Below are positions 1 to 8,433 of a stretch of DNA of 64,000 bases, piece by piece. The notes beneath the pieces are model-generated. The model did no database searches and was not told where the DNA came from. It worked only from the letters and a program-made list of their open reading frames with translations. How positions within the stretch are numbered: position 1 is the first letter of the stretch; each line of letters begins with the position of its first letter. The stretch is from Williamsia soli (lineage in GTDB: Bacteria; Actinomycetota; Actinomycetes; Mycobacteriales; Mycobacteriaceae): the NCBI RefSeq assembly GCF_017377795.1, contig NZ_JAFRDR010000002.1, positions 186,001 through 250,000 of the forward strand. Direction: 5' to 3'. The position numbers and the translations under genes were made by a program.

Positions 1-717
1 CTGCGCAGGCCGACGTTGGTCGCTTGGATGGTGAATGTGCTCGCCCGCGAACACTCCGATGACGTCGAGAAACTCCTCGAATTGGGGGAGGCGCTACGTG
101 ATGCCCAGCGCCATCTTGCCGGCGATGACTTACGTACGTTGACCACGCAGCGGCAGAAAGTGGTTCGAGCGATGGCTCGACAGGCCGGTGAGTTGGCCAT
201 CGACCACGGCCACACCGCGAGTGAGAACGCGCTCCGAGAGGTCGGGCAGTCGTTGCACGCCGCGTTGGCCGACCCCGACATCGCCGAGCAGGTGCGAGCC
301 GGTCGACTGGTGACCGCAGTCAGCTACAGCGGGATGGGACCTGCGGGGATGGCCGTGGTCGGGGGAGTGTCGCGGAAGGCGAAAGTTGCTCCAGCGCAGA
401 AGAAAACACCGAGTGCGCAGGAGCTTGAGGCTGCACGTGCGGCGGTCTCTGCGGCCGAGAGCGCCGAGAGGGATGCTGATTCGGAGCTGTCAGCGTTGCT
501 GGATGAGGCAGCGAAGGCTGCCGACAAGGTGGCTGCCGTCGACAAACGAGTCGACGAACTCCGGGAGCAGCTCGCTCAGGCAGAACAGGAACGCCAGTTC
601 GCGACCCGGGCTCACCAGGCCGCCACCGATCAGGTCGAGGCAGCGCAGAAAGATCTGACCTCAGCGCGCGAGGAGTCGGAAAACGCACGCCGGAACCTCG
701 AGGCGCTGGAACACTAG
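1..717 (+). CDS. Hypothetical coiled-coil protein, 5' end cut by the window edge
   Basis: The open frame runs in from base 1 and ends with TAG at 715-717, so the true start lies outside the window; the TTG at 16 is only the first start-like codon inside it. The visible ~238 residues have a helical N-terminal part rich in leucine and charged residues and, after a short glycine/proline linker near residue 105, a long Ala/Glu/Gln-rich segment (about 130-230) with heptad-like spacing, which suggests a coiled coil. No catalytic motif, signal peptide or membrane segment is seen. It ends 1 bp from the convergent SRPBCC gene. The protein type resembles uncharacterised proteins of Gordonia/Rhodococcus relatives; its function is unknown. 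Confidence 0.75.
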   Translation: MRRPTLVAWMVNVLAREHSDDVEKLLELGEALRDAQRHLAGDDLRTLTTQRQKVVRAMARQAGELAIDHGHTASENALREVGQSLHAALADPDIAEQVRAGRLVTAVSYSGMGPAGMAVVGGVSRKAKVAPAQKKTPSAQELEAARAAVSAAESAERDADSELSALLDEAAKAADKVAAVDKRVDELREQLAQAEQERQFATRAHQAATDQVEAAQKDLTSAREESENARRNLEALEH

Positions 718-718
718 A

Positions 719-1174
719 TCAGCGGCCGGCAAGCGCAGCGACCTGCGTGATGGACTCGCGCATCTTGTCCGCCGACACCCGAGGCAGATTTCGTCGGGCG
801 AGGTACTCGGGATCTGTGACACGCGACCAATCGCACGTCTGTGTCACACGCGTTCCGTCTTCGGTAGCTGTCAGCTCCCACTCCCATCGCACCCCGACGG
901 GCGGCCGATCAGGGCGCGCAGGCATCCAAGCGATCACCTTGTCGGGTTCAAACGCCACGACGTGATTGACGACCTCGTAGGGTCTGCCCGACTCATCACG
1001 CATCGCAATGGCGAATGTTGCTCCCTCACCGGCGATCCGGCGTGGTGCGTGGGCCAGCTGAAGCATCCCCGAGCCGTCGAGTTCGACGTGTTTCGCCGGA
1101 TCGGTGAGAACGCTGAACACCGCGGACGGCGTCACGGGTACTTCGACGCTCACCGACAAGTATTTATCCGCCAC
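719..1174 (-). CDS. SRPBCC family protein (polyketide cyclase/AHSA1-like)
   Basis: A 151-residue protein of the START/SRPBCC helix-grip fold, which binds hydrophobic ligands. The order of elements fits the family: a first strand, the VPVTPSAVFSVLTDPAKHVEL region near residues 11-30, a central WMPARPD segment and a C-terminal helix. I chose the GTG at 1172-1174 (protein starting VADKYLSV) because the family fold begins there; longer in-frame extensions to 1285 read through non-family sequence. It is convergent with the upstream coiled-coil gene and follows the antiporter gene in the same direction. The ligand is unknown. Confidence 0.8.
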   Translation of the reverse strand: MADKYLSVSVEVPVTPSAVFSVLTDPAKHVELDGSGMLQLAHAPRRIAGEGATFAIAMRDESGRPYEVVNHVVAFEPDKVIAWMPARPDRPPVGVRWEWELTATEDGTRVTQTCDWSRVTDPEYLARRNLPRVSADKMRESITQVAALAGR

Positions 1175-1217
1175 ATCTTCGACCCTACTGTCAAAACTCT
1201 TTCCTGGGCACAACGCC

Positions 1218-2429
1218 TTACTGGGCGGATTCGGGGGTCGAGTGCCGTTCGTACCACTGAGCGACCAGCGTCGAACCGATGCCATGGATCACCACACTGC
1301 CCAGCACTGTCACCGTCATCGCATACAGGGTGTCGTTGGCGATCCGGCCTTCGAGTGCGTTGTAGGCAAGCAGCCCGAACACGATGGATGCGGTACCGCG
1401 GGGACCCAGCATGCCGATCACCAGTCGGTCGGTTCGGCTCAGCGTCGTACCCAGCAGCGACAGGTACACCGGTACGATCCTCAAGATCGTCAGCGCTGCG
1501 ATCGACAGCACGATGATCTGCCAGACGAAACCGAACTCGAGCACCAACACCGCGGTGCACCCGAACACGAACCACATTGCCAGAGCAGCGAGCACACTCA
1601 CATCATCTACAAGGCTGAGCTCCGACTCGGTTGGCAGAGTCGACCGCGCCGCCTTGTAGGCGATACCGCAGATGAACGCGGCGACGAAACCGTTGCCGTG
1701 CAACTCCGTTGCCGAGCCATAGGCCAAAAGGGGAAAGATGACAAGGCTGATCCGGATCGATTGTTCGGTCGCGAAACCTCGCGCCATCGATTGGTTGGTC
1801 AGCCAGGCAGCCACGACACCGACCACGCCACCGGCGACGATGGCGTAGACCGCTGACGGCACCGCGGTCTCGAGTGCATCTACCGGACCCTCCGCATGTG
1901 AATGATCGCCGGCGAGGGTCAGCGCGAAAATGAACAGCGGCGCGACGATCCCGTCGTTGTAGCCGCTCTCGATGTTGAGGACGTTGCGCACCCGCAGGGG
2001 TATTCGTTTGTCCCGGACCATCGATGAGGTGGGCGCAAGATCGATCGGGATGGCGATGCACGCGATGACGAGCAGGACGCCGATCGACAGACTCGGCAGC
2101 AACGCGGCTCCTGCGAGCAGGGCTCCGCCGATCGACAACGGCATCGCGACGAGCAGCAGTCTGACCGAGATTCGTCGTTCCCCGGCAAAATATCCGCCCT
2201 TGACCTCAGTGGCATCGACGAACAACAGAACCGCCAGGATCAATTCCACAACCTTTTCGGCGGCAATGGTGTTGAGCGTCTGACCGATGTCGTTGCGAGT
2301 GCTGAGCCCGATCGCGATGCCGGCGGTGACCATCAGCAGTGGTCCCGAGATCCGCAACCGCGCCAGGCGTCCGGCAACAAGCGACCATCCGACGATCACG
2401 ACCAAGGCGATGAGCACGGACGTGGTCAC
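1218..2429 (-). CDS. CPA1-type cation:proton antiporter
   Basis: A 403-residue polytopic membrane protein, almost entirely hydrophobic with about 11-12 predicted membrane spans and a short charged C-terminal tail. The key pair N158-D159 in the motif NIESGYNDG is the cation-binding Asn-Asp typical of NhaP/CPA1 exchangers, and an Asp at 130 precedes it in the preceding membrane span. It should exchange Na+ or K+ for H+ across the cytoplasmic membrane. The long cytosolic regulatory tail of some NhaP proteins is absent. It starts with GTG at 2429 and stands alone, 65 bp downstream of a lipoprotein gene on the same strand. Confidence 0.9.
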   Translation of the reverse strand: MTTSVLIALVVIVGWSLVAGRLARLRISGPLLMVTAGIAIGLSTRNDIGQTLNTIAAEKVVELILAVLLFVDATEVKGGYFAGERRISVRLLLVAMPLSIGGALLAGAALLPSLSIGVLLVIACIAIPIDLAPTSSMVRDKRIPLRVRNVLNIESGYNDGIVAPLFIFALTLAGDHSHAEGPVDALETAVPSAVYAIVAGGVVGVVAAWLTNQSMARGFATEQSIRISLVIFPLLAYGSATELHGNGFVAAFICGIAYKAARSTLPTESELSLVDDVSVLAALAMWFVFGCTAVLVLEFGFVWQIIVLSIAALTILRIVPVYLSLLGTTLSRTDRLVIGMLGPRGTASIVFGLLAYNALEGRIANDTLYAMTVTVLGSVVIHGIGSTLVAQWYERHSTPESAQ

Positions 2430-2494
2430 GACGGTGACCCGTCTCCGTCGCTCCTGAGCACCTGATGATCGTATATGCGGTTACTCAGGTGGGA

Positions 2495-2884
2495 TCAGTT
2501 GCCGGCGAGCTTGGCCGAGTTGCTCGTGCAGTACAGGGGGACACCGATGTTGATCAGAGTCCGCGACTTGGACTCGTCGAGGCCGGTCTCTTCGGAGATC
2601 TTGGTGACCGTGTCATTGAGGCTGGTGCCGTTCGAGAGCTCGTCGCATGCCGTTTGCGCTGCGGCGATCTGGTCTTCCCGACTGCCGAAGGTGGCGTTCT
2701 GGGACTCCAGCGCCTGGATGTAACCGTTGTCCTTCACGTCCCCGGCTGCGGTGGACGCGTTGTCGACGAGCTGTTCGGCACTACTGCGGGCCTGGTCAGT
2801 CGCATTCTGTACGTCTTCGCTGCTACACGCTCCCACGAACAGCACAGTGCCCAGGAATGCGATCAGTGCCACAAGCTTTTTCAT
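2495..2884 (-). CDS. Secreted lipoprotein with DUF732-like domain
   Basis: A 129-residue lipoprotein. Residues 1-19 form a signal peptide (MKK, a hydrophobic stretch, then VGAC), with the lipidated cysteine at C20. The mature part is acidic and Ser/Asn/Thr-rich and contains two further cysteines, one in AAQTACDEL and one near the end in PLYCTSN, a spacing like the mycobacterial DUF732 secreted proteins, which probably form a disulfide. It begins one base after the stop of the upstream membrane-protein gene at 2886, so the two are probably co-transcribed. It acts outside the membrane; its function is unknown. Confidence 0.8.
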   Translation of the reverse strand: MKKLVALIAFLGTVLFVGACSSEDVQNATDQARSSAEQLVDNASTAAGDVKDNGYIQALESQNATFGSREDQIAAAQTACDELSNGTSLNDTVTKISEETGLDESKSRTLINIGVPLYCTSNSAKLAGN

Positions 2885-2885
2885 G

Positions 2886-4244
2886 TCAATCCCGTTTCGT
2901 CGTCGAGTACTCCTGAGAACGATAGGCGATTGCCGGGCGGGCGATGAGGTCGATCGCCAGCAGAGCGAGTACTGCGACGATCACCGTCACCATCACGACG
3001 AGCCCTGAGGGATAGTTCCAGAAGACCAGCGCGATGATCGCCACCGCGACCACAGCGACACGCAACGGTGTCCGGAACCTCGCCGCAGCGGACTCGATCG
3101 GATGCGGAACTCGTCCCGCGGCATTGCCTCTGGCCGCGTTCAGGCCGCGCCCGAAGGCCTCACGCACCGCGGCAGCCGATCCGGATGACCCGGTGAGGTA
3201 TCCCACCACAGCAATCACGACAGCGAGGACGGCGACCGCACGCAGCGTGGTACGCAGCGGTACGAGGATGGTGTCGATGAGGACCTCCGCAGCGGCGGGT
3301 GAGAGGACGTCGGCGGGGACCGCATCGAGATATATCGACCGCCCGATACTGATCGCGACGGCCAGCAGCGCCATGGCGACTGCGAGTGCGATCCCGAAGA
3401 GTGAGAACGCCCTTCTCCGAGAACCCCTGGGGGCGGCCCATATTGCTGCAGCGCCGACCAGGAGAGTCAAGAACGGGAGGATCGTCGATGCCTTGTCCAG
3501 TGCGGAGACCGCATTCTGAGCCTTCACCAGATCGGGCGACTGGAAGACGACGAATGACTTGTCGATGTCGGGAATTTTGTCGGCGAACGAGAACCCGCGA
3601 TCCTTCAAAGCGTTTCGAACGTTGTCGATGATCGGGCCGAGTTCGATGCTGACAGTGCCGTCGTCGTCGATGGCGATCGCAGCATTCGTGTCACCGGTCA
3701 GAACCGCCGCCAGTCGTTGATGGGCTCGTCTGTTTGCCTCGATCCACAACGTCTCGAACTGGTCGGACCTGACCAGCGCCGTGACTGCCTCCCGGATGAA
3801 CGACTGCGCTTGCGAGGTGAGTACCGGTGCGAGACCGATGACGGCCGGCGGCACGTTGGGTGCGTTCTCCGTCAGCGCGGTCAGCGCTTCCTTGGTGACG
3901 TTCGCTATATCGCCGCGAGCCATGATCTCCGCAGTGACCTGATCAGCCAGTTCATTCTGCAGAACGGCATTGTGCGCGAGCGGTGTCACGGTTGCGACAT
4001 AGCGGTCGGTGTCGAGGACCTCGCTGCGCGCAAAGCGCGCCAGCACAGCCGAGAACGCCAACACCGCAACCAAGACCAACAGCAGACCGGTCGCTGTCCA
4101 CCGCAGTCCGCGCCGTTGGTTCGGCGCCACGCCCGCACCTTGATCGCCGGACGCACCTCGACTCTCGGCGAGCTCGCGCCGGAGGCGTTCGAGTTCGGCG
4201 CGCTCGGTCGGTGTCAAGGGTTCGTCGGCGCTCGGAGCCACCAT
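2886..4244 (-). CDS. Multi-pass membrane protein with large extracytoplasmic loop
   Basis: A 452-residue protein of an actinobacterial family without a known function. The N-terminal 45 residues are charged, with a short coiled-coil-like stretch (TPTERAELERLRREL), then one membrane span near 48-70. A soluble region of about 180 residues follows and is probably outside the membrane. The C-terminal half has about five more membrane spans (roughly 255-440) broken by a basic loop. The lipoprotein gene follows after 1 bp, suggesting that the two products act together at the envelope. No enzymatic motif is visible. Confidence 0.75.
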   Translation of the reverse strand: MVAPSADEPLTPTERAELERLRRELAESRGASGDQGAGVAPNQRRGLRWTATGLLLVLVAVLAFSAVLARFARSEVLDTDRYVATVTPLAHNAVLQNELADQVTAEIMARGDIANVTKEALTALTENAPNVPPAVIGLAPVLTSQAQSFIREAVTALVRSDQFETLWIEANRRAHQRLAAVLTGDTNAAIAIDDDGTVSIELGPIIDNVRNALKDRGFSFADKIPDIDKSFVVFQSPDLVKAQNAVSALDKASTILPFLTLLVGAAAIWAAPRGSRRRAFSLFGIALAVAMALLAVAISIGRSIYLDAVPADVLSPAAAEVLIDTILVPLRTTLRAVAVLAVVIAVVGYLTGSSGSAAAVREAFGRGLNAARGNAAGRVPHPIESAAARFRTPLRVAVVAVAIIALVFWNYPSGLVVMVTVIVAVLALLAIDLIARPAIAYRSQEYSTTKRD

Positions 4245-4397
4245 CGGTCGGCCTCATCTCATCGGTCGGACGCGCCATCGCGCGGCCGACGTCGCCGATC
4301 CGGCGACCCCGCCGAACCCCCTCGGGAACGCGCCTATGAACTCTGACCCAGGACCGGCGTCGTCACATCATCCGAATCGGATGAACAGAAACCCGAC

Positions 4398-4877
4398 TCA
4401 ATGGCCGGGCAGCACGCAGACCGAGTCGATGCCGAGGACATGGTTCAGGCGCCCGAACGCCAGCCACGACCCCAGGCACATGCTCAGTTCGACGATGTGT
4501 GTCTGGTTGTACGCGGCGGTCATCCGCGACCAGAAGTCGGTGTCGAGGCCGTGGTGGTCGAGCGCATAACGCTCGGCGTATTCGGCCGCCAGTCGCGTGC
4601 GATCGTCGAACGCGTCCGTGGTCCGCCAGTTCTGCACGGCCTCATCGAAAGATGCCTCGACCTTCTCGCCGTCGCGCTCGGTCCGCCAGTCCTGACAGAA
4701 CACACAACCGTTGATCTGCGCGATGCGCAGACGCGCGGCCTCGAACTCGCGGAGACCGAGTGTGCTGTCGGAGTACACCTTCAAGGAGAAATTCGCGGCT
4801 GCTCCGCCGATGCCGGGGACCATCTCGCCCCACACATAGTTGATGGGATCCTTGCCCTCAGGAACGTCGATGATCAT
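4398..4877 (-). CDS. Carboxymuconolactone decarboxylase / AhpD-like protein
   Basis: A 159-residue protein of the CMD/AhpD family. The redox motif is C58-V-F-C61 in INGCVFCQDW, the CxxC that in AhpD proteins carries out thiol-disulfide exchange. The downstream helix with a conserved histidine (NQTHIVELSM) also fits. Its start codon overlaps the stop of the DapB-like dehydrogenase gene by 4 bp, so the two are translationally coupled and probably act in one pathway. A KstR-like operator in front of the pair (5981) hints at lipid or sterol-linked control. Its substrate cannot be told from sequence. Confidence 0.85.
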   Translation of the reverse strand: MIIDVPEGKDPINYVWGEMVPGIGGAAANFSLKVYSDSTLGLREFEAARLRIAQINGCVFCQDWRTERDGEKVEASFDEAVQNWRTTDAFDDRTRLAAEYAERYALDHHGLDTDFWSRMTAAYNQTHIVELSMCLGSWLAFGRLNHVLGIDSVCVLPGH

Positions 4878-5968
4878 GCCGGTGCCATCCTCGTGAGTTT
4901 GCCGACCGCCGGGACGAGCGGTACGTCGAGCGCGTCGTAGAGGCCGGGTCCCGCAGCCCGGAGCCAGCCAATGGAGTTGACCAGACGGCCGACCGCGGTG
5001 GCGTTGCCACCCGCCGCACGGTTGCCGCCCTCATCCGTGGCCTCCACCGAGATCTCGATGCGCGGGCGGCCTTCGATGATCACCTTGTGCGCGCCCGCTC
5101 CACCGTCGGGCGGCATCGGCCAGTCCGGGGCACAAGATGGATGGATCCGCGTGACGTGTTCGATGACGATCAGCGGCTCACCACCGACCATTCCCTGCAC
5201 CTCGAACCGTATGGCGCCCTGCGTGCCGGCCTCGAACGTGCCCATGTGCGCAGTGTCGACGCCGGTCTCGAGAGGGCGCCGCAGTAGTGTCTCGCGAATC
5301 TCGTCGATGTCGACGCCGAGTGCCCGGGCGATGAGCCTGATCTGCCCACCCCACACCATGGTCGGGACCGACGGCGCCACCATCGGTGGCTCGTAGTCCA
5401 TCGGTTGACCCATCCCGATGAGGTATCGAACGGAGTCGGGTTGGTCGTAGGTGGTGTAGTCGAAGATCTCCTGGCAGCGAACCTGCTCGACTTTCGAGGC
5501 CAGTCCGCTCGCGAGAATGGGCAGGATGTCGTTGCCCCAGCCTGGATCGATGCCGGAGACGAACAGGGAGCCACCGCCGTCGGCGATCGCCGAGAGGACC
5601 GGGTCCCGCAGTTCCGGCGGCGCGGAGGTGGGATCATACAGGGCATAGAGGGAAGGACTGACCACGGTGGCTCCCGCCCGGATGGCGCGGGTGATGTCGA
5701 TCAGTGCCTCATCGGGGCGGATGTCACCGGACGCCGCGTAGACGACGGCGTCGGCGATCGCAAGGGCTTGCGAGATGTCGGCTGTGGCGGCGACTCCCAG
5801 CACTCGGCCGATATCTGCCAGTTCACCGGCATCGCGTCCGGCCTTGGCAGCGTCGTGCACGACGACGCCGACGAGGTCGAGATCCGGATGGGCGTCGATC
5901 GCGCGAATCGCCGCGCGACCGACGTTCCCGGTACCCCAGACCACTACTCGAATCGAAGTTGAGCTCAT
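4874..5968 (-). CDS. DapB-like NAD(P)-dependent dehydrogenase
   Basis: About 364 residues. The N-terminus carries a Rossmann nucleotide-binding motif (VVWGTGNVGRAAIRA), followed by a domain of the dihydrodipicolinate-reductase/diaminopentanoate-dehydrogenase superfamily. In mycobacteria such long DapB-like proteins are not the lysine-pathway DapB (about 245 residues) and their substrates are mostly unknown. The ATG at 5966-5968 is preceded in frame by a GTG at 5969-5971, and either could be used. A TAGAACACGTTCCA inverted repeat sits only 13 bp upstream of the ATG. It is the first gene of a two-gene operon with the AhpD-like protein. Confidence 0.85.
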   Translation of the reverse strand: MSSTSIRVVVWGTGNVGRAAIRAIDAHPDLDLVGVVVHDAAKAGRDAGELADIGRVLGVAATADISQALAIADAVVYAASGDIRPDEALIDITRAIRAGATVVSPSLYALYDPTSAPPELRDPVLSAIADGGGSLFVSGIDPGWGNDILPILASGLASKVEQVRCQEIFDYTTYDQPDSVRYLIGMGQPMDYEPPMVAPSVPTMVWGGQIRLIARALGVDIDEIRETLLRRPLETGVDTAHMGTFEAGTQGAIRFEVQGMVGGEPLIVIEHVTRIHPSCAPDWPMPPDGGAGAHKVIIEGRPRIEISVEATDEGGNRAAGGNATAVGRLVNSIGWLRAAGPGLYDALDVPLVPAVGKLTRMAPA

Positions 5969-5980
5969 CACCCGACGATA

Positions 5981-5994
5981 TAGAACACGTTCCA
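5981..5994. promoter_or_regulatory. KstR-like operator (TAGAACACGTTCCA)
   Basis: The 14-mer fits the published mycobacterial KstR consensus TnnAACnnGTTnnA exactly. It lies 13 bp upstream of the DapB-like gene's ATG, so a bound repressor would block transcription or early elongation. The match is seen in the sequence; binding by KstR or another TetR-type protein is inferred. No kstR gene is in the window. Confidence 0.55.
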
Positions 5995-6154
5995 GTTTTG
6001 CTGGAGCTCCGGAATATCGGACTCGGTGGATGTACCGGGAGCCCGTCGATGTTCGACTGCAGTCCGCCCTGGTCGGCGCGGAGGTCGTCGAGGAACAAAG
6101 ACGAGTTCTGACTCGACGATCGCGCTCGGTTCGCGGAAATCGCTGACGATTGGA

Positions 6155-6168
6155 TGGAACACGTTCCC
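6155..6168. promoter_or_regulatory. Second KstR-like inverted repeat (GGAACACGTTCC core)
   Basis: The arms GGAAC and GTTCC are separated by AC, giving TnnAACnnGTTnn with C instead of A at the last position. It lies about 187 bp upstream of the DapB-like gene and 197 bp upstream of the divergent unknown gene at 6365, so it could serve either. It shares the core AACACGTT with the site at 5981. Confidence 0.45.
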
Positions 6169-6364
6169 CTTTTGAACGTATTCCGACTTACGGCCGATGG
6201 GTTACTATTCCGGAGTAAGAACTATTGATTGGAAACTCAGTGGCGTGCGCGACCTTTGATGGACAGGTCGAAATGCGTTCCGGAGTTCGTGCAGTCACTT
6301 GATCGAGTGACAGACATGGGGCGTAGAGCATGATTGGCTGGGCAGCCTTGGGGAGACGACATTG

Positions 6365-6841
6365 ATGAGATCAGATTCGGGAGCAATCGAATTGATCGCC
6401 ACACTGCGTCGGTGCCAGGCAGCAGGCGACGTGGACGCCCTTTACTTTTGTGCGGCATGGCTGCACGGGTGCGGGGATCACGACGCGAACGCTGCACTGT
6501 CTTCGCTCGTTGATGACGCCGACCTCAGGACCGAGGCGATTGACGCCACGCTACGTCAGTTGGCCCGACAGCGGTTCGATGACCTGGTGCAATGGTGTAT
6601 CGAGACGGCAAGCGTCCTGAACGGCGGGGTGCCTGCCGACCCCTCCGTCTGGCTCCCGGGACTCACATATGCACTTCGTCGAGACGATTTTCAACTGAGC
6701 GCGGGAATACATCGGGTAGCGCTGGCCGATATGGCCCTGCTGACGTGTTCCGACGCGGCTCTGGCCCGTAATGCAACTCATATTCGGGCCTACCAGACGG
6801 TGCGAGCGGCTTTGTTAGGCCGCGCAGCTGCTCGGAACTGA
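6365..6841 (+). CDS. Hypothetical protein, 158 residues, no recognised family
   Basis: The frame starts at ATG 6365 (an in-frame TTG directly precedes it) and ends with TGA at 6839-6841. The protein is predicted to be mostly helical and soluble, rich in Ala, Leu, Asp and Arg, with five cysteines (FCAAWLHGCGDH, VQWCIETA, LLTCSDAA and RRCQAA) but no CxxC pair. It has no signal peptide or membrane span. It stands alone between two AT-rich intergenic regions; a perfect 16-bp palindrome lies 8 bp after the stop. I do not recognise the family, and composition and isolation are compatible with a transferred gene. Confidence 0.6.
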   Translation: MRSDSGAIELIATLRRCQAAGDVDALYFCAAWLHGCGDHDANAALSSLVDDADLRTEAIDATLRQLARQRFDDLVQWCIETASVLNGGVPADPSVWLPGLTYALRRDDFQLSAGIHRVALADMALLTCSDAALARNATHIRAYQTVRAALLGRAAARN

Positions 6842-6849
6842 TCGATTAA

Positions 6850-6865
6850 TGGGTCATATGACCCA
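6850..6865. promoter_or_regulatory. Perfect 16-bp palindrome TGGGTCATATGACCCA
   Basis: A gapless dyad 8 bp after the stop of the unknown gene at 6365. It has no loop and no T-tract, so it looks like a protein-binding site rather than a terminator. The next 275 bp up to the DUF309 gene are AT-rich, with no convincing gene. Confidence 0.4.
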
Positions 6866-7140
6866 GTTCTGGAGGCGCATCTACATTGGTGAATGCCCTT
6901 CGAAATGTAAGCTCAAGGCGTTCATTCGTGATAATGATTATTCGGTCTGATGACGTGAATAATTGCAATTCCCCTGTTCTGGCCGTATTTATCCGACTCT
7001 CCGGCCCGCTGTGGGTTTTGCGAAATGCCAGTGTGTTCGTGAGTTCACGCATACGAAACCAATTGGAATGGCGGACCTTGTCGGGGACTGTCGGCGGTGC
7101 GTGACGACCCGCGTACGGTGTGCGTCGGGAGGAAATCATC

Positions 7141-7572
7141 ATGGCCACCAGAGATCGTGACGAAGAAGGCAGGGCGCGTCAGGCGCGGCCGCGTGATGCG
7201 CTCGGCCGACCCCTTCCGCACGGCGAGAAGGGCGTCGAGCCGGTTTCCGAAGTGCCGATGCCGCCTGAGCAGACCCTCGAGGTCGCTCGCGAACTGGTGT
7301 GCGCCGGACGTCCGTTCTCCGCGCATGAGGTCCTCGAGGTTCGCTGGAAGACAGGACCCGACAGCGAGCGCCCACTATGGCAGGGACTCGCACAATTGTG
7401 CGTCGCCCTCACGCACGCTGCGCGTGGCAACGCGATCGGTGCCGACCGGCTCCTCGAGCGAGGCGCACGACACCTCGTCGCCTATCGCGAGTCTTCGGGA
7501 CCACTGTATGGCCTCGACCTGGACGCCCTGATCGCTGATGTTCGCGCCCGAATTGTCGTTGAGTCTGCCTGA
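7141..7572 (+). CDS. DUF309 domain-containing protein
   Basis: A 143-residue soluble protein. The central region has the family hallmark H-E-x-x-E in FSAHEVLEVRWK followed by PLWQGLAQLCVALTHA, the helical bundle typical of DUF309. The first ~40 residues are charged and probably flexible. The start is set by a strong ribosome site (GGGAGGAAATCATC) directly before ATG 7141; a longer in-frame extension would bury that site. The function of the family is unknown. It is a single gene convergent with the HugZ-type gene, 16 bp away. Confidence 0.85.
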   Translation: MATRDRDEEGRARQARPRDALGRPLPHGEKGVEPVSEVPMPPEQTLEVARELVCAGRPFSAHEVLEVRWKTGPDSERPLWQGLAQLCVALTHAARGNAIGADRLLERGARHLVAYRESSGPLYGLDLDALIADVRARIVVESA

Positions 7573-7588
7573 GGCGCGGAGGGGTCGA

Positions 7589-8389
7589 CTAGGCCCGAGT
7601 GCGTGCCCGGCGCGCCAACTCAACTGTTGCCGAACGTAGTTCAGCCAACGCGTTGATCGGCTCCGAATAGCCGACACGGGTATATGCGATGCCCCGGGGA
7701 GTCTGGACCCGCAAGTCGAGTCCATAGCGATCGGCGCCGGTGCACACGGCCGACGTGGTGTCCGGAAACCCGCCGAGAGTCTGCGCCATCGCCAGCAGCG
7801 AATCAGCATGGTCGTCGTTGAGATGAACGATGGCACCCGCGGCACCGGGCGACACCGGATCGGGTGCGGCGGTCGCATAGTCGGCGGCGCTCGCCGAATC
7901 CATGCGTCCGTAGCCACCGACCCATCGGACTCTTTCCACCCGAAGTACCCAGAGCGAGAAGTCACTGAAGTCGATGTAGTACTTCGCGGCCGGTACGCCG
8001 GCGAGGTGGGCTTCCCGAGCGGCCGTGAATTCATCGCCGGTCGGCCGCTCGACGTGGCCGGCGAGGGTGATCCTGGCACTGGCCAAGGGATCGGCCTCGG
8101 CATTCGGGGCGACTATGGCGATACTGGCGCGGCCATCGCCCGCCAGGTTTCGCCCGTGCTCTGCCATATGCGAAACGCAGAGGACTGGGGAGCCCTCGAG
8201 CAGACCGTAAGTGATGAAGGACGCCCACGGCGAACCGTCGGACGTGAGGCTCGCGAGGGTACCGATGTTGGTGGATTCGGCGATCGTGCGTGCCTCTTCG
8301 GCTGCGGAGGGCCGCTTGGCCTCTGCGACGTCGCTCAGGGGCGGTGGAACGGAGGGGGCGTCGCCGGGGTCGCCGTGATCGAGAGACAT
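7589..8389 (-). CDS. HugZ-like protein: FMN split-barrel plus DUF2470 domain
   Basis: 266 residues in two domains. Residues ~25-160 form a pyridoxamine-phosphate-oxidase-like split barrel (GTLASLTSDGSPWASFITY, then NLAGDGRASIAIV). Residues ~185-262 form a DUF2470 domain with NDDHADSLLAMAQ, whose histidine is a haem ligand in HugZ-type haem oxygenases. This pairing is known from haem-degrading HugZ proteins and related flavin reductases, so haem or flavin binding is likely, with enzyme activity unproven. It is divergent from the VOC gene, with 44 bp between starts, so both probably share a compact promoter region. Confidence 0.85.
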   Translation of the reverse strand: MSLDHGDPGDAPSVPPPLSDVAEAKRPSAAEEARTIAESTNIGTLASLTSDGSPWASFITYGLLEGSPVLCVSHMAEHGRNLAGDGRASIAIVAPNAEADPLASARITLAGHVERPTGDEFTAAREAHLAGVPAAKYYIDFSDFSLWVLRVERVRWVGGYGRMDSASAADYATAAPDPVSPGAAGAIVHLNDDHADSLLAMAQTLGGFPDTTSAVCTGADRYGLDLRVQTPRGIAYTRVGYSEPINALAELRSATVELARRARTRA

Positions 8390-8433
8390 GGTCGAAACGG
8401 TACTCGACCGGTCGTGCGTGGTTCGATGAACTC

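Larger units (their letters stand above)
5972..6364. other. Divergent intergenic region with two AACnnGTT palindromes
   Basis: This 393-bp region separates the DapB-like gene (minus) from an unknown gene (plus) and is more AT-rich than its surroundings. It holds two inverted repeats of the form AACnnGTT (entries at 5981 and 6155). I see no coding frame with actinobacterial composition, no RNA gene and no clear terminator. Confidence 0.6.

Noticed and set aside
6846-7148. A 100-residue open frame on the minus strand in the gap before the DUF309 gene
   Set aside because: It overlaps the DUF309 ribosome site, has no family features and its composition is not actinobacterial-coding-like.
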